DNA from: Desulfothermus sp964427155
Lineage (GTDB): Bacteria; Desulfobacterota; Desulfovibrionia; Desulfovibrionales; Desulfothermaceae
Assembly: GCA_964427155.1 (NCBI GenBank)
Contig: CAYRSC010000024.1
Coordinates: 124,001 to 188,000, forward strand
Length of the DNA stretch: 64,000 nucleotides
Direction: 5' to 3'
Under the pieces are notes generated by a model. It did not search any database, had not been told where the DNA came from, and worked only from the letters and a program-made list of their open reading frames with translations. Both the position numbers and the translations under genes were made by a program. This document shows, one piece after another, positions 16,029 to 25,246 of this stretch; within the stretch, counting starts at the first letter, position 1, and the number at the start of each line of letters is the position of its first letter.

Positions 16029-18137
16029 CTACTTCACCTTAAAGTCTATAAAGTGATATCCACCCTGCGGGGAAGAGGATTGTTCAATCTCTCTTAATCT
16101 ATCCAGATAATAGTGGGATACTGGATCAGAATATCTTCTCCAGAGGGAATCAAATATCTCTTTTGCCCTGCGGTACTCACCTGCAGTAAACAGGTCAATG
16201 GCCCTTTCAAACTCCCTCACCATATCCTTACCCAGGTGGGCTTCCACCATGGCCTCATATATCACCACCGGTCTTTTCTTACCCTTTACTCGGATATTTC
16301 CTACTCGCCGACACAACAACTCCTTCCCCTGAAGCATTTCATAGGTGGAGTGAGAAAGCAAGATGGTGGTTCCCAGGTATTTATTAAGGCCCTCTAATCG
16401 GGAAGCAAGATTTACAGTATCCCCTATGGCAGTGTAATCAAATCTTGCCTTGGTCCCCAGATTCCCCACCACTGCTTCTCCACTATTTATCCCTATACCC
16501 ACCCGAAGGGGAGGAAGGGACCTCTTTATAAAACCTGCATTCAATTCCTTCACCTTTTCCACTATCTCCACTGCGGACCTCACCGCAGCATCAGCATGAG
16601 CCTCAAGGGGCAGGGGGACATTAAAAAGGGCCATCATGGCATCACCCACATATTTATCCAGCATTCCACGATTATTTAGAATAATATCTGTAAGGGGACC
16701 AAAAAAATCATTCAATAAAGAGACCAGGGACTCAGGGGAAAGCTTTTCAGAAATAGAGGTAAAGTCCCTTATATCCAGGAATAAAACACTTATTTGTTTC
16801 TTCTCTCCCCCTAGTTTTAGTTTCTCAGGGGAACGTATGAGTTCGTTTACAAGGTCACTGGAGATATAACTGCTAAAGGCCCTCTTCAGGTATCTACTCC
16901 TCTGCTCTATCACAAAATTCTTATACACCTCCAGAAGAATAAAGACCGTTATAAACTCAAAAATGGGATATATTGTGGCAAGACGCATGTTAAAATGGGA
17001 AAATGCAAAAAAATTCAGATAGAGATACACCCCGGCTATTAGCAAAAACCCCACAAAGGAAACAAAGGTATTAGGGGCAAACACGGAGATGAGACCCACT
17101 ATCACTGGAACCAACAGGATGGTGAGGATGTCCAGCAGGTATGCCCTGGCATCTCTTATGAGAAAAAAGTTTTGCAGTACATTGGAGGCAAAGGTGCAAT
17201 GTACCTCTGTGCCAGGGAAATTGGGGTCCGTGGGGGTGGGGACAAAGTCTCCTACTGCCTTCTCTGTCACTCCCACAAAGACCAGCTTGTTATGAAACAG
17301 GCCCCAGGGCAACCTCCCCTTTAACACATCAATGGCAGAAAAATGGGAGATAGTGTGTCCCTTTCCATAGAAATTTATCAGGATAGAGCCCTTACTTGAG
17401 ACCGGGATCAACCTCTTTCCCACCTTAAGTCTCAGGATCCCATAGTGGTCCAGCACCACAGATATCCTCTTTCCAAGATAGGAGGATATTGCCTCCAGGG
17501 AGAGAGAGGGCATAAGATATCCCCTGAAGGCCGCCACCAGCGTAAGCCTCCTCAATATCCCATCCTTATCTGGAAAAACAGAGAAAAAGCCCTTTCCCAC
17601 CCCTGCATAGGCTATCTCATCAATATTTGTCTCCACGCTCCTAAAGTCCTTAAGGGGAATATCCCTTACATCCTCTACCACTTCCACATCCTCTATGGAA
17701 TAGTCAGGAAGCCTCTCAAGCCCCTTTTCCACCTCATTGGCACGAACCTTATTCCTGAAAAAATAACCCAGTACCACATTATGGGCATCCCTTATTGCCT
17801 GGGCAAGTGCCCTGTCCTCGGCAGGCGATGTGTGTTCTGAAAAGAGCATGTCCAGGGCAATGGTCTTTGCCCCCAGGTCCTTTATCCTGGTTATAAGGCG
17901 GGCAATTATCTCTCTCTTCCATGGCCATCTTCCCAGGACATCTATACTGGGTCCATCTATCTCTACCAATACCACATCAGGGGAGGGACGGATAGGGGGA
18001 CGCAGTCTGAACTTTATATCCTGAATCCTATCATCCAGGGTCTGAAAAAGGTCCACCTGGGAAAAATAGGCCCCATAGGTGAGAAGTATGGTAGAGAAAA
18101 CCAGGATAAGATATATCAACACGCTCTTGTTTTTCAT
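16029..18137 (-). CDS. CHASE2-domain adenylate cyclase (class III)
   Basis: Membrane sensor making cAMP, 702 aa. A signal/TM segment at 5-25 is followed by a periplasmic CHASE2 domain (about 30-330), three TM helices at about 335-405, and a class III cyclase catalytic domain at about 445-625. Metal ligands D455 (FLDIRDF) and D499 (DKYVGDAMM) are present, as is the transition-state region TVNLASRLEG. The base-selecting pair appears to be K495 and T569, the Lys/Thr form expected for ATP rather than GTP. C-terminal ~60 residues look helical. It starts 2 bases after the FecR-domain gene and ends 5 bases before the cNMP-gated channel: one transcription unit. Confidence 0.92.
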   Translation of the reverse strand: MKNKSVLIYLILVFSTILLTYGAYFSQVDLFQTLDDRIQDIKFRLRPPIRPSPDVVLVEIDGPSIDVLGRWPWKREIIARLITRIKDLGAKTIALDMLFSEHTSPAEDRALAQAIRDAHNVVLGYFFRNKVRANEVEKGLERLPDYSIEDVEVVEDVRDIPLKDFRSVETNIDEIAYAGVGKGFFSVFPDKDGILRRLTLVAAFRGYLMPSLSLEAISSYLGKRISVVLDHYGILRLKVGKRLIPVSSKGSILINFYGKGHTISHFSAIDVLKGRLPWGLFHNKLVFVGVTEKAVGDFVPTPTDPNFPGTEVHCTFASNVLQNFFLIRDARAYLLDILTILLVPVIVGLISVFAPNTFVSFVGFLLIAGVYLYLNFFAFSHFNMRLATIYPIFEFITVFILLEVYKNFVIEQRSRYLKRAFSSYISSDLVNELIRSPEKLKLGGEKKQISVLFLDIRDFTSISEKLSPESLVSLLNDFFGPLTDIILNNRGMLDKYVGDAMMALFNVPLPLEAHADAAVRSAVEIVEKVKELNAGFIKRSLPPLRVGIGINSGEAVVGNLGTKARFDYTAIGDTVNLASRLEGLNKYLGTTILLSHSTYEMLQGKELLCRRVGNIRVKGKKRPVVIYEAMVEAHLGKDMVREFERAIDLFTAGEYRRAKEIFDSLWRRYSDPVSHYYLDRLREIEQSSSPQGGYHFIDFKVK

Positions 18138-18139
18138 GG

Positions 18140-19177
18140 TCAGCGAGGTATCTTTTTAAGCAAAATGGTTATATTGGAAAGGTACCTTCCGTGGGGAAAC
18201 TCCCTTTTATATCTCCCAAAAAATCTCTTACAAAGGGGATAGTTTTTTCTTGCAAATTCAATAAAACCACGCTGATAAAGGGCTGATTCATAAAACTTAG
18301 TGTCTTTAAAGTCCTTGATAAGGATATCCAGTTCCCGGGCTGCATCCTGATACCTATTCAAAAATTTGCTCGCAATTATTGCCCTCTGCAAAAGGGCCTC
18401 TGCCTTTACATCCCTTATGGTGGCAAATAAATAGGCAATCTTAAGGGCCTTGAGGGCCTCCTCAAATCGACCTTTATCAATAAGATAATTTACATAGTTC
18501 AGATTCCACCTGGCTATTATGTCTGGGAGCTCCTTCAATTTCCTCATCCGTGGAGGGATGTGTAAATTTACATCAGTAAAGCTGGAAAGGACCTTGAACA
18601 TCTTTTTAAGGGTACGGTCCTTTTCAAAATTTACAGGTCGCAAAGGTGCAATACCCTCGCCGCTCTGACTCATCTGATTGGCCTCTGTAATGGCCTCTTC
18701 CCCCTGGTTTTTCAGACCCACCACCCCTTTACTGGTAAACACAGCAGTGGCCCTACCAGGGGAATAGACGATAAATTCTGTCCCCTTTACCCCTGCTACC
18801 CCTCCTGCAGTGGTAACCTTAAATGCCTCGTCTGGCTTTAGCTTATGGATAATGGAGCGCAGGGAACCTCGTTTCAGGTGAATCCTTTCCCTCTCCTTTA
18901 TAAGTATCTCACTCCCAGGAGAGACCACAAACACATCTCCCCTTTTTGTCCTTATCTGGAGAGAAGAAGCCCCATCTGTCACCACCCTGTCCCCCACATA
19001 TACCCTCTGTCTTATCCTCACCCTATGATTATTTATAAGGGGCTCACCCTTTACAGAGACCACTCTACCAAAGGGTATCTTCAGCCACCCTCCATAAGAA
19101 GAGACTGCAAATACCCACATAATTGCTGATAGGAGCACAAAAAAACTCCCTGTATATCTTTTCTTCTTTATTTTCAT
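18140..19177 (-). CDS. FecR-domain protein with C-terminal TPR-like repeats
   Basis: 345 aa exported protein. Hydrophobic N-terminal segment (residues 12-30) is a signal peptide or anchor. The FecR domain covers about 38-165, including GDRVVTDGASSLQIRT, SPGSEILIKE and TAGGVAGVKGTEFIVY, the hallmark of FecR/LysM-linked periplasmic proteins. Residues about 215-340 form helical repeats ending YQRGFIEFARKNYPLCKRFF, TPR-like. FecR proteins are periplasmic signal partners; this one is translationally close (2-base gap) to a CHASE2 cyclase, a pairing known from several phyla. It probably modulates the cyclase's sensor. Start has AGGAGAAAGG upstream. Confidence 0.88.
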   Translation of the reverse strand: MKIKKKRYTGSFFVLLSAIMWVFAVSSYGGWLKIPFGRVVSVKGEPLINNHRVRIRQRVYVGDRVVTDGASSLQIRTKRGDVFVVSPGSEILIKERERIHLKRGSLRSIIHKLKPDEAFKVTTAGGVAGVKGTEFIVYSPGRATAVFTSKGVVGLKNQGEEAITEANQMSQSGEGIAPLRPVNFEKDRTLKKMFKVLSSFTDVNLHIPPRMRKLKELPDIIARWNLNYVNYLIDKGRFEEALKALKIAYLFATIRDVKAEALLQRAIIASKFLNRYQDAARELDILIKDFKDTKFYESALYQRGFIEFARKNYPLCKRFFGRYKREFPHGRYLSNITILLKKIPR

Positions 19178-19265
19178 GGGCCTTTCTCCTGTTTAAATTA
19201 TTGTATAGTTACCCCCCTATGCAGGGGATCCACGCCAGAGACAACTAACTCCCCAAAAAATAGGG

Positions 19266-22016
19266 TCACAAAAATTTACCTGTGACAGAGTTAGGGTCCT
19301 GTTTTATCTCCTCTGGGGTTCCAGAAGATACCACCTCCCCTCCAAATTCTCCACCCCCAGGTCCCAGGTCTAATACATAATCCGCAGAACGTATTATATA
19401 GGGATTATGTTCAATTACAATCACAGACCCCCCTTTGTCCACAAGTTTATGAAGTACCTCTAGGAGTTTTCCCACCTCGTGTATGTGGAGCCCTGTGGTG
19501 GGCTCGTCCAGGATATACATGGTACCCGGGACATTCCTCCTCCCAAGCTCCCTGCTTATCTTAAGACGCTGTGCCTCCCCTCCAGAGAGGGTGGTAGCGG
19601 GTTGTCCCAGTTTTATGTAATCCAGTCCCACATCCTCCAGGATCTCAAGTTTCCTTTTAAGGGCACTATGGTTAAAAAATATATTCTTTGCCTCCTTCAC
19701 AGAAAGGTCAAGTACCTGGGCTATGTTAAGTCCTTTATAGCGGATATCCAGGGTCTCTCTATTGTATCTCTTCCCGTCACATACATCGCACCTCACATAC
19801 ACATCGGGTAGAAAATGCATCTGTATCTTTATATAACCATCTCCATGACATTTCTCACATCTACCCCCGGGGACATTAAAGCTAAACCTTCCGGGCCTGT
19901 ATCCTCGTGCCCTTGCCTCAGGAGTAGAGGCAAATATGGTCCTTATGTCATCAAATATCTTAGTGTAGGTGGCAGGATTTGAACGAGGGGTACGTCCAAT
20001 AGGGGACTGGTCAATAAAGACCAGACGCTCTATCTTCTCCCAACCTGATATTCCCTCCACAGAGCCAGGCATATCTACCTTTATACCCAACAAAAGGGCG
20101 AGATGTTTATAAAGGGTATCAGTAATCAAAGAACTCTTTCCTGAACCAGAAACCCCGGTAACACACACAAAGACCCCCAGTGGGATCCTCACATCCAGGT
20201 CCTTTAAATTATGTGTGGAAACACCCTTTAGCTCTATATACCCTGTTGGGGATCGGCGATTGCTCCTATAAGGGATCTTCATCTCCCCCCTGAGATACCT
20301 GCCTGTAAGGGTATGGGCCCTTAAAAGACCATCCACCTCTCCCTGAAAAACCACCTCTCCCCCCAAGATTCCCGATCCTGGACCCAGCTCTATTATGTGA
20401 TCCGCATTTCTTATAAAACCCTCATCATGTTCCACCACTATTACAGTATTTCCCCTATCCCTAAGCTCTCTCAAGGATTCAAAGAGATGTTTGTTGTCCC
20501 GGGGATGAAGTCCAATGCTGGGCTCGTCCAGGACATAGGTAATACCTTCCAGTCCAGTCCCAAGTTGACTGGCAAGTCTTATCCGCTGGGCCTCTCCCCC
20601 TGAGAGGGTGGACATATCCCTGGAGAGGGAAAGATAGTCCAGCCCCACCCTTTCCATAAAAGAGAGACGATGGATTATCTCCTTTAATAGGGGCATGGCT
20701 ATCTCTCTCTTTACAGGTTCTAGTTTGTCAGGCAAACCCCTTACCCAGGAGAGAGAGGCCCGTATGGAGAGTTGACACAGGTCATATATGGAGAGGCCCT
20801 CTATCTTTACAGATAGGGCAAATGGGTTTAGCCTTGCACCTCCACACCCTGGACATATACGACTCCTCCTGAACCTGGAGAATTCGCTTCTCCACCACCT
20901 CCCCTTAAATGTCCCTTCTTCAATCATAACCACAAGGCCCTTCCATCCTAGAGAAGGCTCTCCAAAGAATATGGCAGAGAGCCCCTGAGGTGGAATATCC
21001 TTAATGGGAGTGGTCTCTAGACTGAATCCATAGCTCCTGGCAATGGCCTCCATTACTGGACGAAATCTCCTGTAACTCTTACCTCTAAGCAAGAGGATAC
21101 CCCCCTCATCAATGGTGAGTCCCTTGTTTGGAATAAGGAGTTCAGGGTCAAAAAACTGTAATGAACCAAGACCCATGCACCTCTCACACGCCCCCTGGGG
21201 ACTATTAAAGGAAAAAAGCTGGGGAGTAACAGGGGGAAAGCTCACCTTACAGCGAGGACACACTGAAGATGTGGAAAAAAATATCTCCTCTTCCTCGCCG
21301 GAGACTACCTTCACCACCACATTCCCCCCTCCCACAGAGAGGGCCAGCTCCAGGGAATCCGCCAATCTCCTTCTAATATCTCCCTTTAATATCAGTCGGT
21401 CCACCACCACAAATATGGAGTGCTTCCTGTTCTTTTCAAGAGAGGGAGGGTTGCTCAGGTGGTGTATCTCTCCATCCACCATAACCCTCACAAATCCCCG
21501 GGCCCTCAATCTCTTAAACAACTCCACATGTGTCCCTTTTTTAAACTCCACCACAGGGGCCATAAGAAGGAATCGTGTACCCTCAGGGAGGGAAAGGATA
21601 GAATCCACGATCTCGTCCTCACTTCGGGAAGCCACCATCTCTCCACACCGTGGACAATGGGGGACACCTATGCGGGCAAAAAGGACCCTTAAAAAATCAT
21701 AGACCTCCACAGAGGTCCCTACGGTTGAGCGAGGATTCTTTAATATGCCCTGCTGTTCCAGGGCAATGGATGGAGTGAGACCCTCTATCTTCTCCACCCT
21801 GGGCTTTTCCATCTGGGGCAGAAACTGACGGGCATACACAGAGAGGGACTCCACATAGCGCCTCTGTCCCTCAGCATATATTATGTCAAAGGCAAGGGTA
21901 GATTTCCCTGAGCCACTGGGACCACAGATAACAACCAGTTTTTCCCTGGGAATGGCAAGGTCTATATTCTTGAGGTTATGATGGGTGGCGCCCTTTATCC
22001 TGATGGTCCTGCTCAT
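19266..22016 (-). CDS. uvrA: Excinuclease ABC subunit A
   Basis: Damage-recognition ATPase of nucleotide excision repair, 916 aa, near the usual 940. Two ABC modules: first Walker A GPSGSGKSTLAFD near residue 32, signature TLSGGEAQRIRLA near 486; second Walker A GVSGSGKSSLITD, signature TLSGGEAQRLKI, and Walker B ILDEPTTGLH. Zinc modules CPRC...CERC (about 276-280 pair region) and CEKC...CDVC are intact. ATG at 22016 is preferred to an upstream TTG. It sits in the minus-strand run between mlaA (28 bases upstream) and the FecR gene (88 bases downstream). Confidence 0.97.
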   Translation of the reverse strand: MSRTIRIKGATHHNLKNIDLAIPREKLVVICGPSGSGKSTLAFDIIYAEGQRRYVESLSVYARQFLPQMEKPRVEKIEGLTPSIALEQQGILKNPRSTVGTSVEVYDFLRVLFARIGVPHCPRCGEMVASRSEDEIVDSILSLPEGTRFLLMAPVVEFKKGTHVELFKRLRARGFVRVMVDGEIHHLSNPPSLEKNRKHSIFVVVDRLILKGDIRRRLADSLELALSVGGGNVVVKVVSGEEEEIFFSTSSVCPRCKVSFPPVTPQLFSFNSPQGACERCMGLGSLQFFDPELLIPNKGLTIDEGGILLLRGKSYRRFRPVMEAIARSYGFSLETTPIKDIPPQGLSAIFFGEPSLGWKGLVVMIEEGTFKGRWWRSEFSRFRRSRICPGCGGARLNPFALSVKIEGLSIYDLCQLSIRASLSWVRGLPDKLEPVKREIAMPLLKEIIHRLSFMERVGLDYLSLSRDMSTLSGGEAQRIRLASQLGTGLEGITYVLDEPSIGLHPRDNKHLFESLRELRDRGNTVIVVEHDEGFIRNADHIIELGPGSGILGGEVVFQGEVDGLLRAHTLTGRYLRGEMKIPYRSNRRSPTGYIELKGVSTHNLKDLDVRIPLGVFVCVTGVSGSGKSSLITDTLYKHLALLLGIKVDMPGSVEGISGWEKIERLVFIDQSPIGRTPRSNPATYTKIFDDIRTIFASTPEARARGYRPGRFSFNVPGGRCEKCHGDGYIKIQMHFLPDVYVRCDVCDGKRYNRETLDIRYKGLNIAQVLDLSVKEAKNIFFNHSALKRKLEILEDVGLDYIKLGQPATTLSGGEAQRLKISRELGRRNVPGTMYILDEPTTGLHIHEVGKLLEVLHKLVDKGGSVIVIEHNPYIIRSADYVLDLGPGGGEFGGEVVSSGTPEEIKQDPNSVTGKFL

Positions 22017-22044
22017 CAACTCATTCCAGAAACGGACCTGAATT

Positions 22045-22815
22045 TTATCTATTCTTTTTTATAAGGGCATTACGATACTGGATATATGCATTTCTAAAGG
22101 ACACATAGGGGTCCAGAGATGCCTTTTTTAAATCATCATAGTCATTGATGTGGATGGATAGATAGTTTAGTTTATCCTCTGCCTTTATAGAGGCAGATGC
22201 AGTCTCAGGTTCAACATAGGTCACAGGGTCCAGAAAATAGTCTCCCACCTTTCCAACTGCGTCCCTGAGGGTACATGGTCCCACCACCGGGAGTACAATA
22301 TAAAAACCATTGCCTATCCCCCAATACCCCAGTGTGACACCAGTATCCCTCTCTGGTGGCGCATGCTTTAGCCAGGGTATTCCCCTGGCAACATCTATCA
22401 TTCCTCCAAACCCCAAGAGGGTATTTACAACAAACCTTCCTGTCTCCTTAAAAAAATCCCCAAACTTAAACTCCAGTATGCTATTTACCGCCCGAATGGG
22501 ATATTTGATGTTATAAAAAGCATGCTGAAGAGATGTCCTAAAATTAGAAGGGAATAAGGACCTGTATGCCCTAGCAGTTGGCTTCAAGACCCAATAATAG
22601 AGCTTATCGTTTATCTTAAACATTACTCTATTAAAGGGCTCCAGGGGGTCCTTTACCTGTACCTGAGACTGTTGGAGGTCCCCCTCCAGTTCCTGAAAAA
22701 GTTCCTCATCCACAGAAGTGGAATTTCCACTGGCATAGAGTACTGTAGAGGAAATTCCCCATAAAATCGTCACTATTAGAAGATAAAGGGATAAGACCCT
22801 TCTGGGATTATTCAT
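22045..22815 (-). CDS. mlaA: MlaA/VacJ family phospholipid-transport protein
   Basis: Outer-membrane component of the Mla system, which removes misplaced phospholipids from the outer leaflet. 256 aa with an N-terminal signal segment (residues 8-28). The family block DPLEPFNRVMFKINDKL is near 57-74, followed by NILEFKFGD-like and GFGGMIDVA (near 139), and the C-terminal DPVTYVE. MlaA is normally a lipoprotein, but no lipobox cysteine is visible here (the region reads LYASGNSTS), so anchoring may differ. Its start overlaps mlaC by 8 bases and it is encoded inside the mla operon, not apart as in E. coli. Confidence 0.92.
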   Translation of the reverse strand: MNNPRRVLSLYLLIVTILWGISSTVLYASGNSTSVDEELFQELEGDLQQSQVQVKDPLEPFNRVMFKINDKLYYWVLKPTARAYRSLFPSNFRTSLQHAFYNIKYPIRAVNSILEFKFGDFFKETGRFVVNTLLGFGGMIDVARGIPWLKHAPPERDTGVTLGYWGIGNGFYIVLPVVGPCTLRDAVGKVGDYFLDPVTYVEPETASASIKAEDKLNYLSIHINDYDDLKKASLDPYVSFRNAYIQYRNALIKKNR

Positions 22816-23527
22816 ACCTCTTCCCCGTGGTTCTAACCTTTAAGCACATATACCTAAATATCTTCACCAGGGCACAGTCTCTATCTCCATCTCTGTCTCC
22901 ACATTTAAAGTCCTTCACCTTTGCCTTCATGTCTTCAAGTATTTGAGAAAAGGACTTTTTCAAAAACAGGTCCGCAAATTGACTCCTGTAATTCTGGATA
23001 AGACTTACCCCTTCCACATAGATGTCATATATCTTCCATCCCTCTCTAAGACGTACAAATCTATAATTTACCGGGATATATTTGTCCTTATATTTTATCT
23101 TGGTCCTCACCTCTGCCTTTCTAGAGGAAAAAAGGATGGTCTCCCCTATCTGGATATTCTTCTTGGAATATTGTTGAATCTCCTTCACGTGCTCCATTAT
23201 CTTATCAAAATAGTTTTCCTCCACCATTTTTACAAACAGACACTGAAACTCTTGTCTCTGTCTGGGACTAAGTTCCCGCCAGTGACGGGCAAGCACCATC
23301 CTTGTCATAATATTTAAGGCAAATATATCCTGGGCAAGTTTGAGGAGACGACATTCAAAAGTCCTCTTGTACTCAGTGGAGGTATTGTTAGTATCATAGC
23401 CCTGAAATAGGGAAATGGTCTTGTCTATAAATCCCCTCAGGGCATCAGTGGGCCCTTCCGCTGCACAGGCACCCTTTGCCAGAACTAACAGCAATATAAG
23501 AGAAATACTCAATATAGCCTTTCTCAT
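22808..23527 (-). CDS. mlaC: MlaC-type periplasmic phospholipid-binding protein
   Basis: Soluble periplasmic carrier between MlaA and MlaD, 239 aa from the ATG at 23527 (a GTG nine bases upstream is possible; GGGTGG precedes the ATG). Signal peptide residues 1-22 end near ACA. The MlaC fold is recognisable from the ARHWRELSPRQRQEFQCLFVKMV region near 80 and VNYRFVRLREGWKIYDIYVEGVSL near 145-170 (shown as two blocks). The C-terminal ~35 residues are Cys- and Asp-rich (CGDRDGDRDCAL), unusual for MlaC. The stop overlaps the mlaA start. Confidence 0.9.
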   Translation of the reverse strand: MRKAILSISLILLLVLAKGACAAEGPTDALRGFIDKTISLFQGYDTNNTSTEYKRTFECRLLKLAQDIFALNIMTRMVLARHWRELSPRQRQEFQCLFVKMVEENYFDKIMEHVKEIQQYSKKNIQIGETILFSSRKAEVRTKIKYKDKYIPVNYRFVRLREGWKIYDIYVEGVSLIQNYRSQFADLFLKKSFSQILEDMKAKVKDFKCGDRDGDRDCALVKIFRYMCLKVRTTGKRYE

Positions 23528-23537
23528 AATATCCACC

Positions 23538-23996
23538 CTATTTTTTCACAGATCCAAATACATACTTGCTAACCAATTCCTCAAAATCCACAGGCGGCTC
23601 AGTATCCACTATCATATCCCCTGGCTTTAGGTATGTGTCAGAACCACCTGGAGAGATACTCACATATTTGTCCCCAATGAGTCCACTGGTCTTTATAGAG
23701 GCCATAGAATCATCACTGAGTTTGATCCCTTTTTTTATATCCATCTCCACAATGGCAAAAAAATCTTTTTTATCCAGCACTATCTTGCTCACCCTCCCTA
23801 TCTGCACTCCAGATATCCTCACCTCATTTCCCACCTTGAGACCAGAGACATTGCTAAAACGGGCCTTGATGGAATAATAGCTGTTTCCCACCACTTCCAT
23901 CTTTCCCAGCTTTATGGTGAGATATCCAATACACAACAAGGAAATAAAAACAAATATCCCCACAGAGATCTCAACATAATATCTCTTATTATACAT
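23538..23996 (-). CDS. mlaD: MlaD-type MCE-domain protein
   Basis: Inner-membrane-anchored MCE protein that forms the hexameric lipid ring on the MlaFE transporter. 152 aa using the ATG at 23996, preceded by AAGGGGTG; a further in-frame ATG 27 bases upstream has no better site. One TM helix at residues 6-27, then the single MCE domain (about 35-115) with ARFSNVSGLKVGNEVRISG and VGRVSKI blocks, then a short tail. It overlaps mlaF by 8 bases with this start. Confidence 0.93.
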   Translation of the reverse strand: MYNKRYYVEISVGIFVFISLLCIGYLTIKLGKMEVVGNSYYSIKARFSNVSGLKVGNEVRISGVQIGRVSKIVLDKKDFFAIVEMDIKKGIKLSDDSMASIKTSGLIGDKYVSISPGGSDTYLKPGDMIVDTEPPVDFEELVSKYVFGSVKK

Positions 23997-25224
23997 CCTC
24001 TTCACCCCTTGACTTTTTACCACAAAAGAGACGGGCTAATACCCTGCTTCTGCTAAGGGCCTCATCCACCAATTCATAGAGCCTTTTGAGTTTTTGGTAT
24101 TCTACAAGTCCCGCCTCAATGGAAAATTCTACACAACTATCTGTGTAGGCATATTCATTGAAAAAATCCTTTTCCTTCAATTGCTCCCCAATAGAGGAAA
24201 GGACCTGGTCCACCTCCTGAGGGGACTTTTCTGTAAGTAAGACCACCTTGTCAAAGCTGTACCTTCCAAAAACCACCCTATTATTTACACAAAATCCCTT
24301 ACACATCCCAACTAGTTCAGAAAATATATAATGGGGCACCAGATGACCCACCTTTTCTATAATGAGGTTGTAATTCTGAAGCAAAAATACCACAATGGTC
24401 CACCGCCCTTCTTTTCCTTCCACCTCTTCCCTGAAAAACCTCTCAAAATCACGCCTGGTCCTCACCCCCACTATCTGATTCTTGAGAAACTCCAAACTGT
24501 TTATAAACTCATGCACCACAGGATGAGAGAAGAGCTCCAATTCCATGGGAGAGCCCTCAAATATTATTCTTCCTCCATCTATTACCGCTATCCTGTTAGA
24601 GATATAAAACACATGGGGCACATCATGGCTAACCAGCACTGCAGTGAATCCAAAATTTTGCTGATTATGGGTTATCATAGAAAGGACACTGTTTCTACGA
24701 ACCGGGTCCAATCCTGTTGTGGGCTCATCAAAGAGTACCACCCGAGGATTGGTGACCAGGGCCCTTGCCAGGGCCACCCTTTTCTGCATCCCCCCTGAGA
24801 GCTGGGAAGGATATTTGTCTTCCTGACCCACAAGTTCAAGGGCCTCCATCTTCTCCATAACCCTATCCCTTATCTCCCTGGAGGAAAGCCTGGTGGTCTC
24901 CTGAAGAGGAAGGGCAATATTCTCATACACGGTAAGGGAATCAAACAGGGCATTGTTCTGAAACATAAAATTTATCTCCCCTGTTATCTCCCTCCTCTGT
25001 CTTTTGCTGAGTCCAAAAATAGACCTCCCATTATAGAGGATCTCCCCACTATCAGGTCTCTCCAGGCCTATCATGAGTTTTAGGGTAACACTTTTACCCA
25101 CTCCACTCTTCCCAATTATGGTGGTCACCTCACCGGGATAGACCTTGAGGTTTACCCCATCCAGGACCTTCTTCTCTCCAAAGCTCTTGGATACATCTCT
25201 AAATTCAATAAGTGGTATGCCCAT
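23989..25224 (-). CDS. mlaF: MlaF-type lipid ABC ATPase fused to a degenerate GGDEF-like domain
   Basis: Residues 1-245 are a normal MlaF ATPase: Walker A GKSGVGKS 38-45, signature LSGGM 142-146, Walker B VVLFDEP 162-168, switch H200, and the MlaF trait FMFQNNALFDSLTV. Typical MlaF ends near residue 270; this protein runs to 411. The extra 150 residues line up with a diguanylate-cyclase GGDEF fold: VGVRTRRDFERFF (252-264) like TGLPNRRAF, FLLQNYNLIIEKVGHLVPH (280-298) like the LDIDNFKxINDxxGH motif, GRYSFDKVVLL (320-330) like RYGGDEFxxLL, and EFSIEAGLVEYQKL plus LVDEALSRSRVL (366-396) like the SIG and ADxALYxAK blocks. GGDEF has become SFDKV, so it should be inactive. Known: MlaF function. Inferred: the domain identity. 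Confidence 0.9.
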   Translation of the reverse strand: MGIPLIEFRDVSKSFGEKKVLDGVNLKVYPGEVTTIIGKSGVGKSVTLKLMIGLERPDSGEILYNGRSIFGLSKRQRREITGEINFMFQNNALFDSLTVYENIALPLQETTRLSSREIRDRVMEKMEALELVGQEDKYPSQLSGGMQKRVALARALVTNPRVVLFDEPTTGLDPVRRNSVLSMITHNQQNFGFTAVLVSHDVPHVFYISNRIAVIDGGRIIFEGSPMELELFSHPVVHEFINSLEFLKNQIVGVRTRRDFERFFREEVEGKEGRWTIVVFLLQNYNLIIEKVGHLVPHYIFSELVGMCKGFCVNNRVVFGRYSFDKVVLLTEKSPQEVDQVLSSIGEQLKEKDFFNEYAYTDSCVEFSIEAGLVEYQKLKRLYELVDEALSRSRVLARLFCGKKSRGEEDV

Positions 25225-25246
25225 AGACAGAAACTATCCCTCAAGA

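Noticed and set aside
19178..19265. CCCC-TATGCA-GGGG hairpin between uvrA and the FecR gene as terminator
   Set aside because: Stem of four pairs and no U-run on either strand; the genes may still be one transcript.
21112..21702. 196-aa open frame antisense to uvrA
   Set aside because: Fully inside conserved uvrA sequence; low-complexity Ser/Thr-rich product with no family features.
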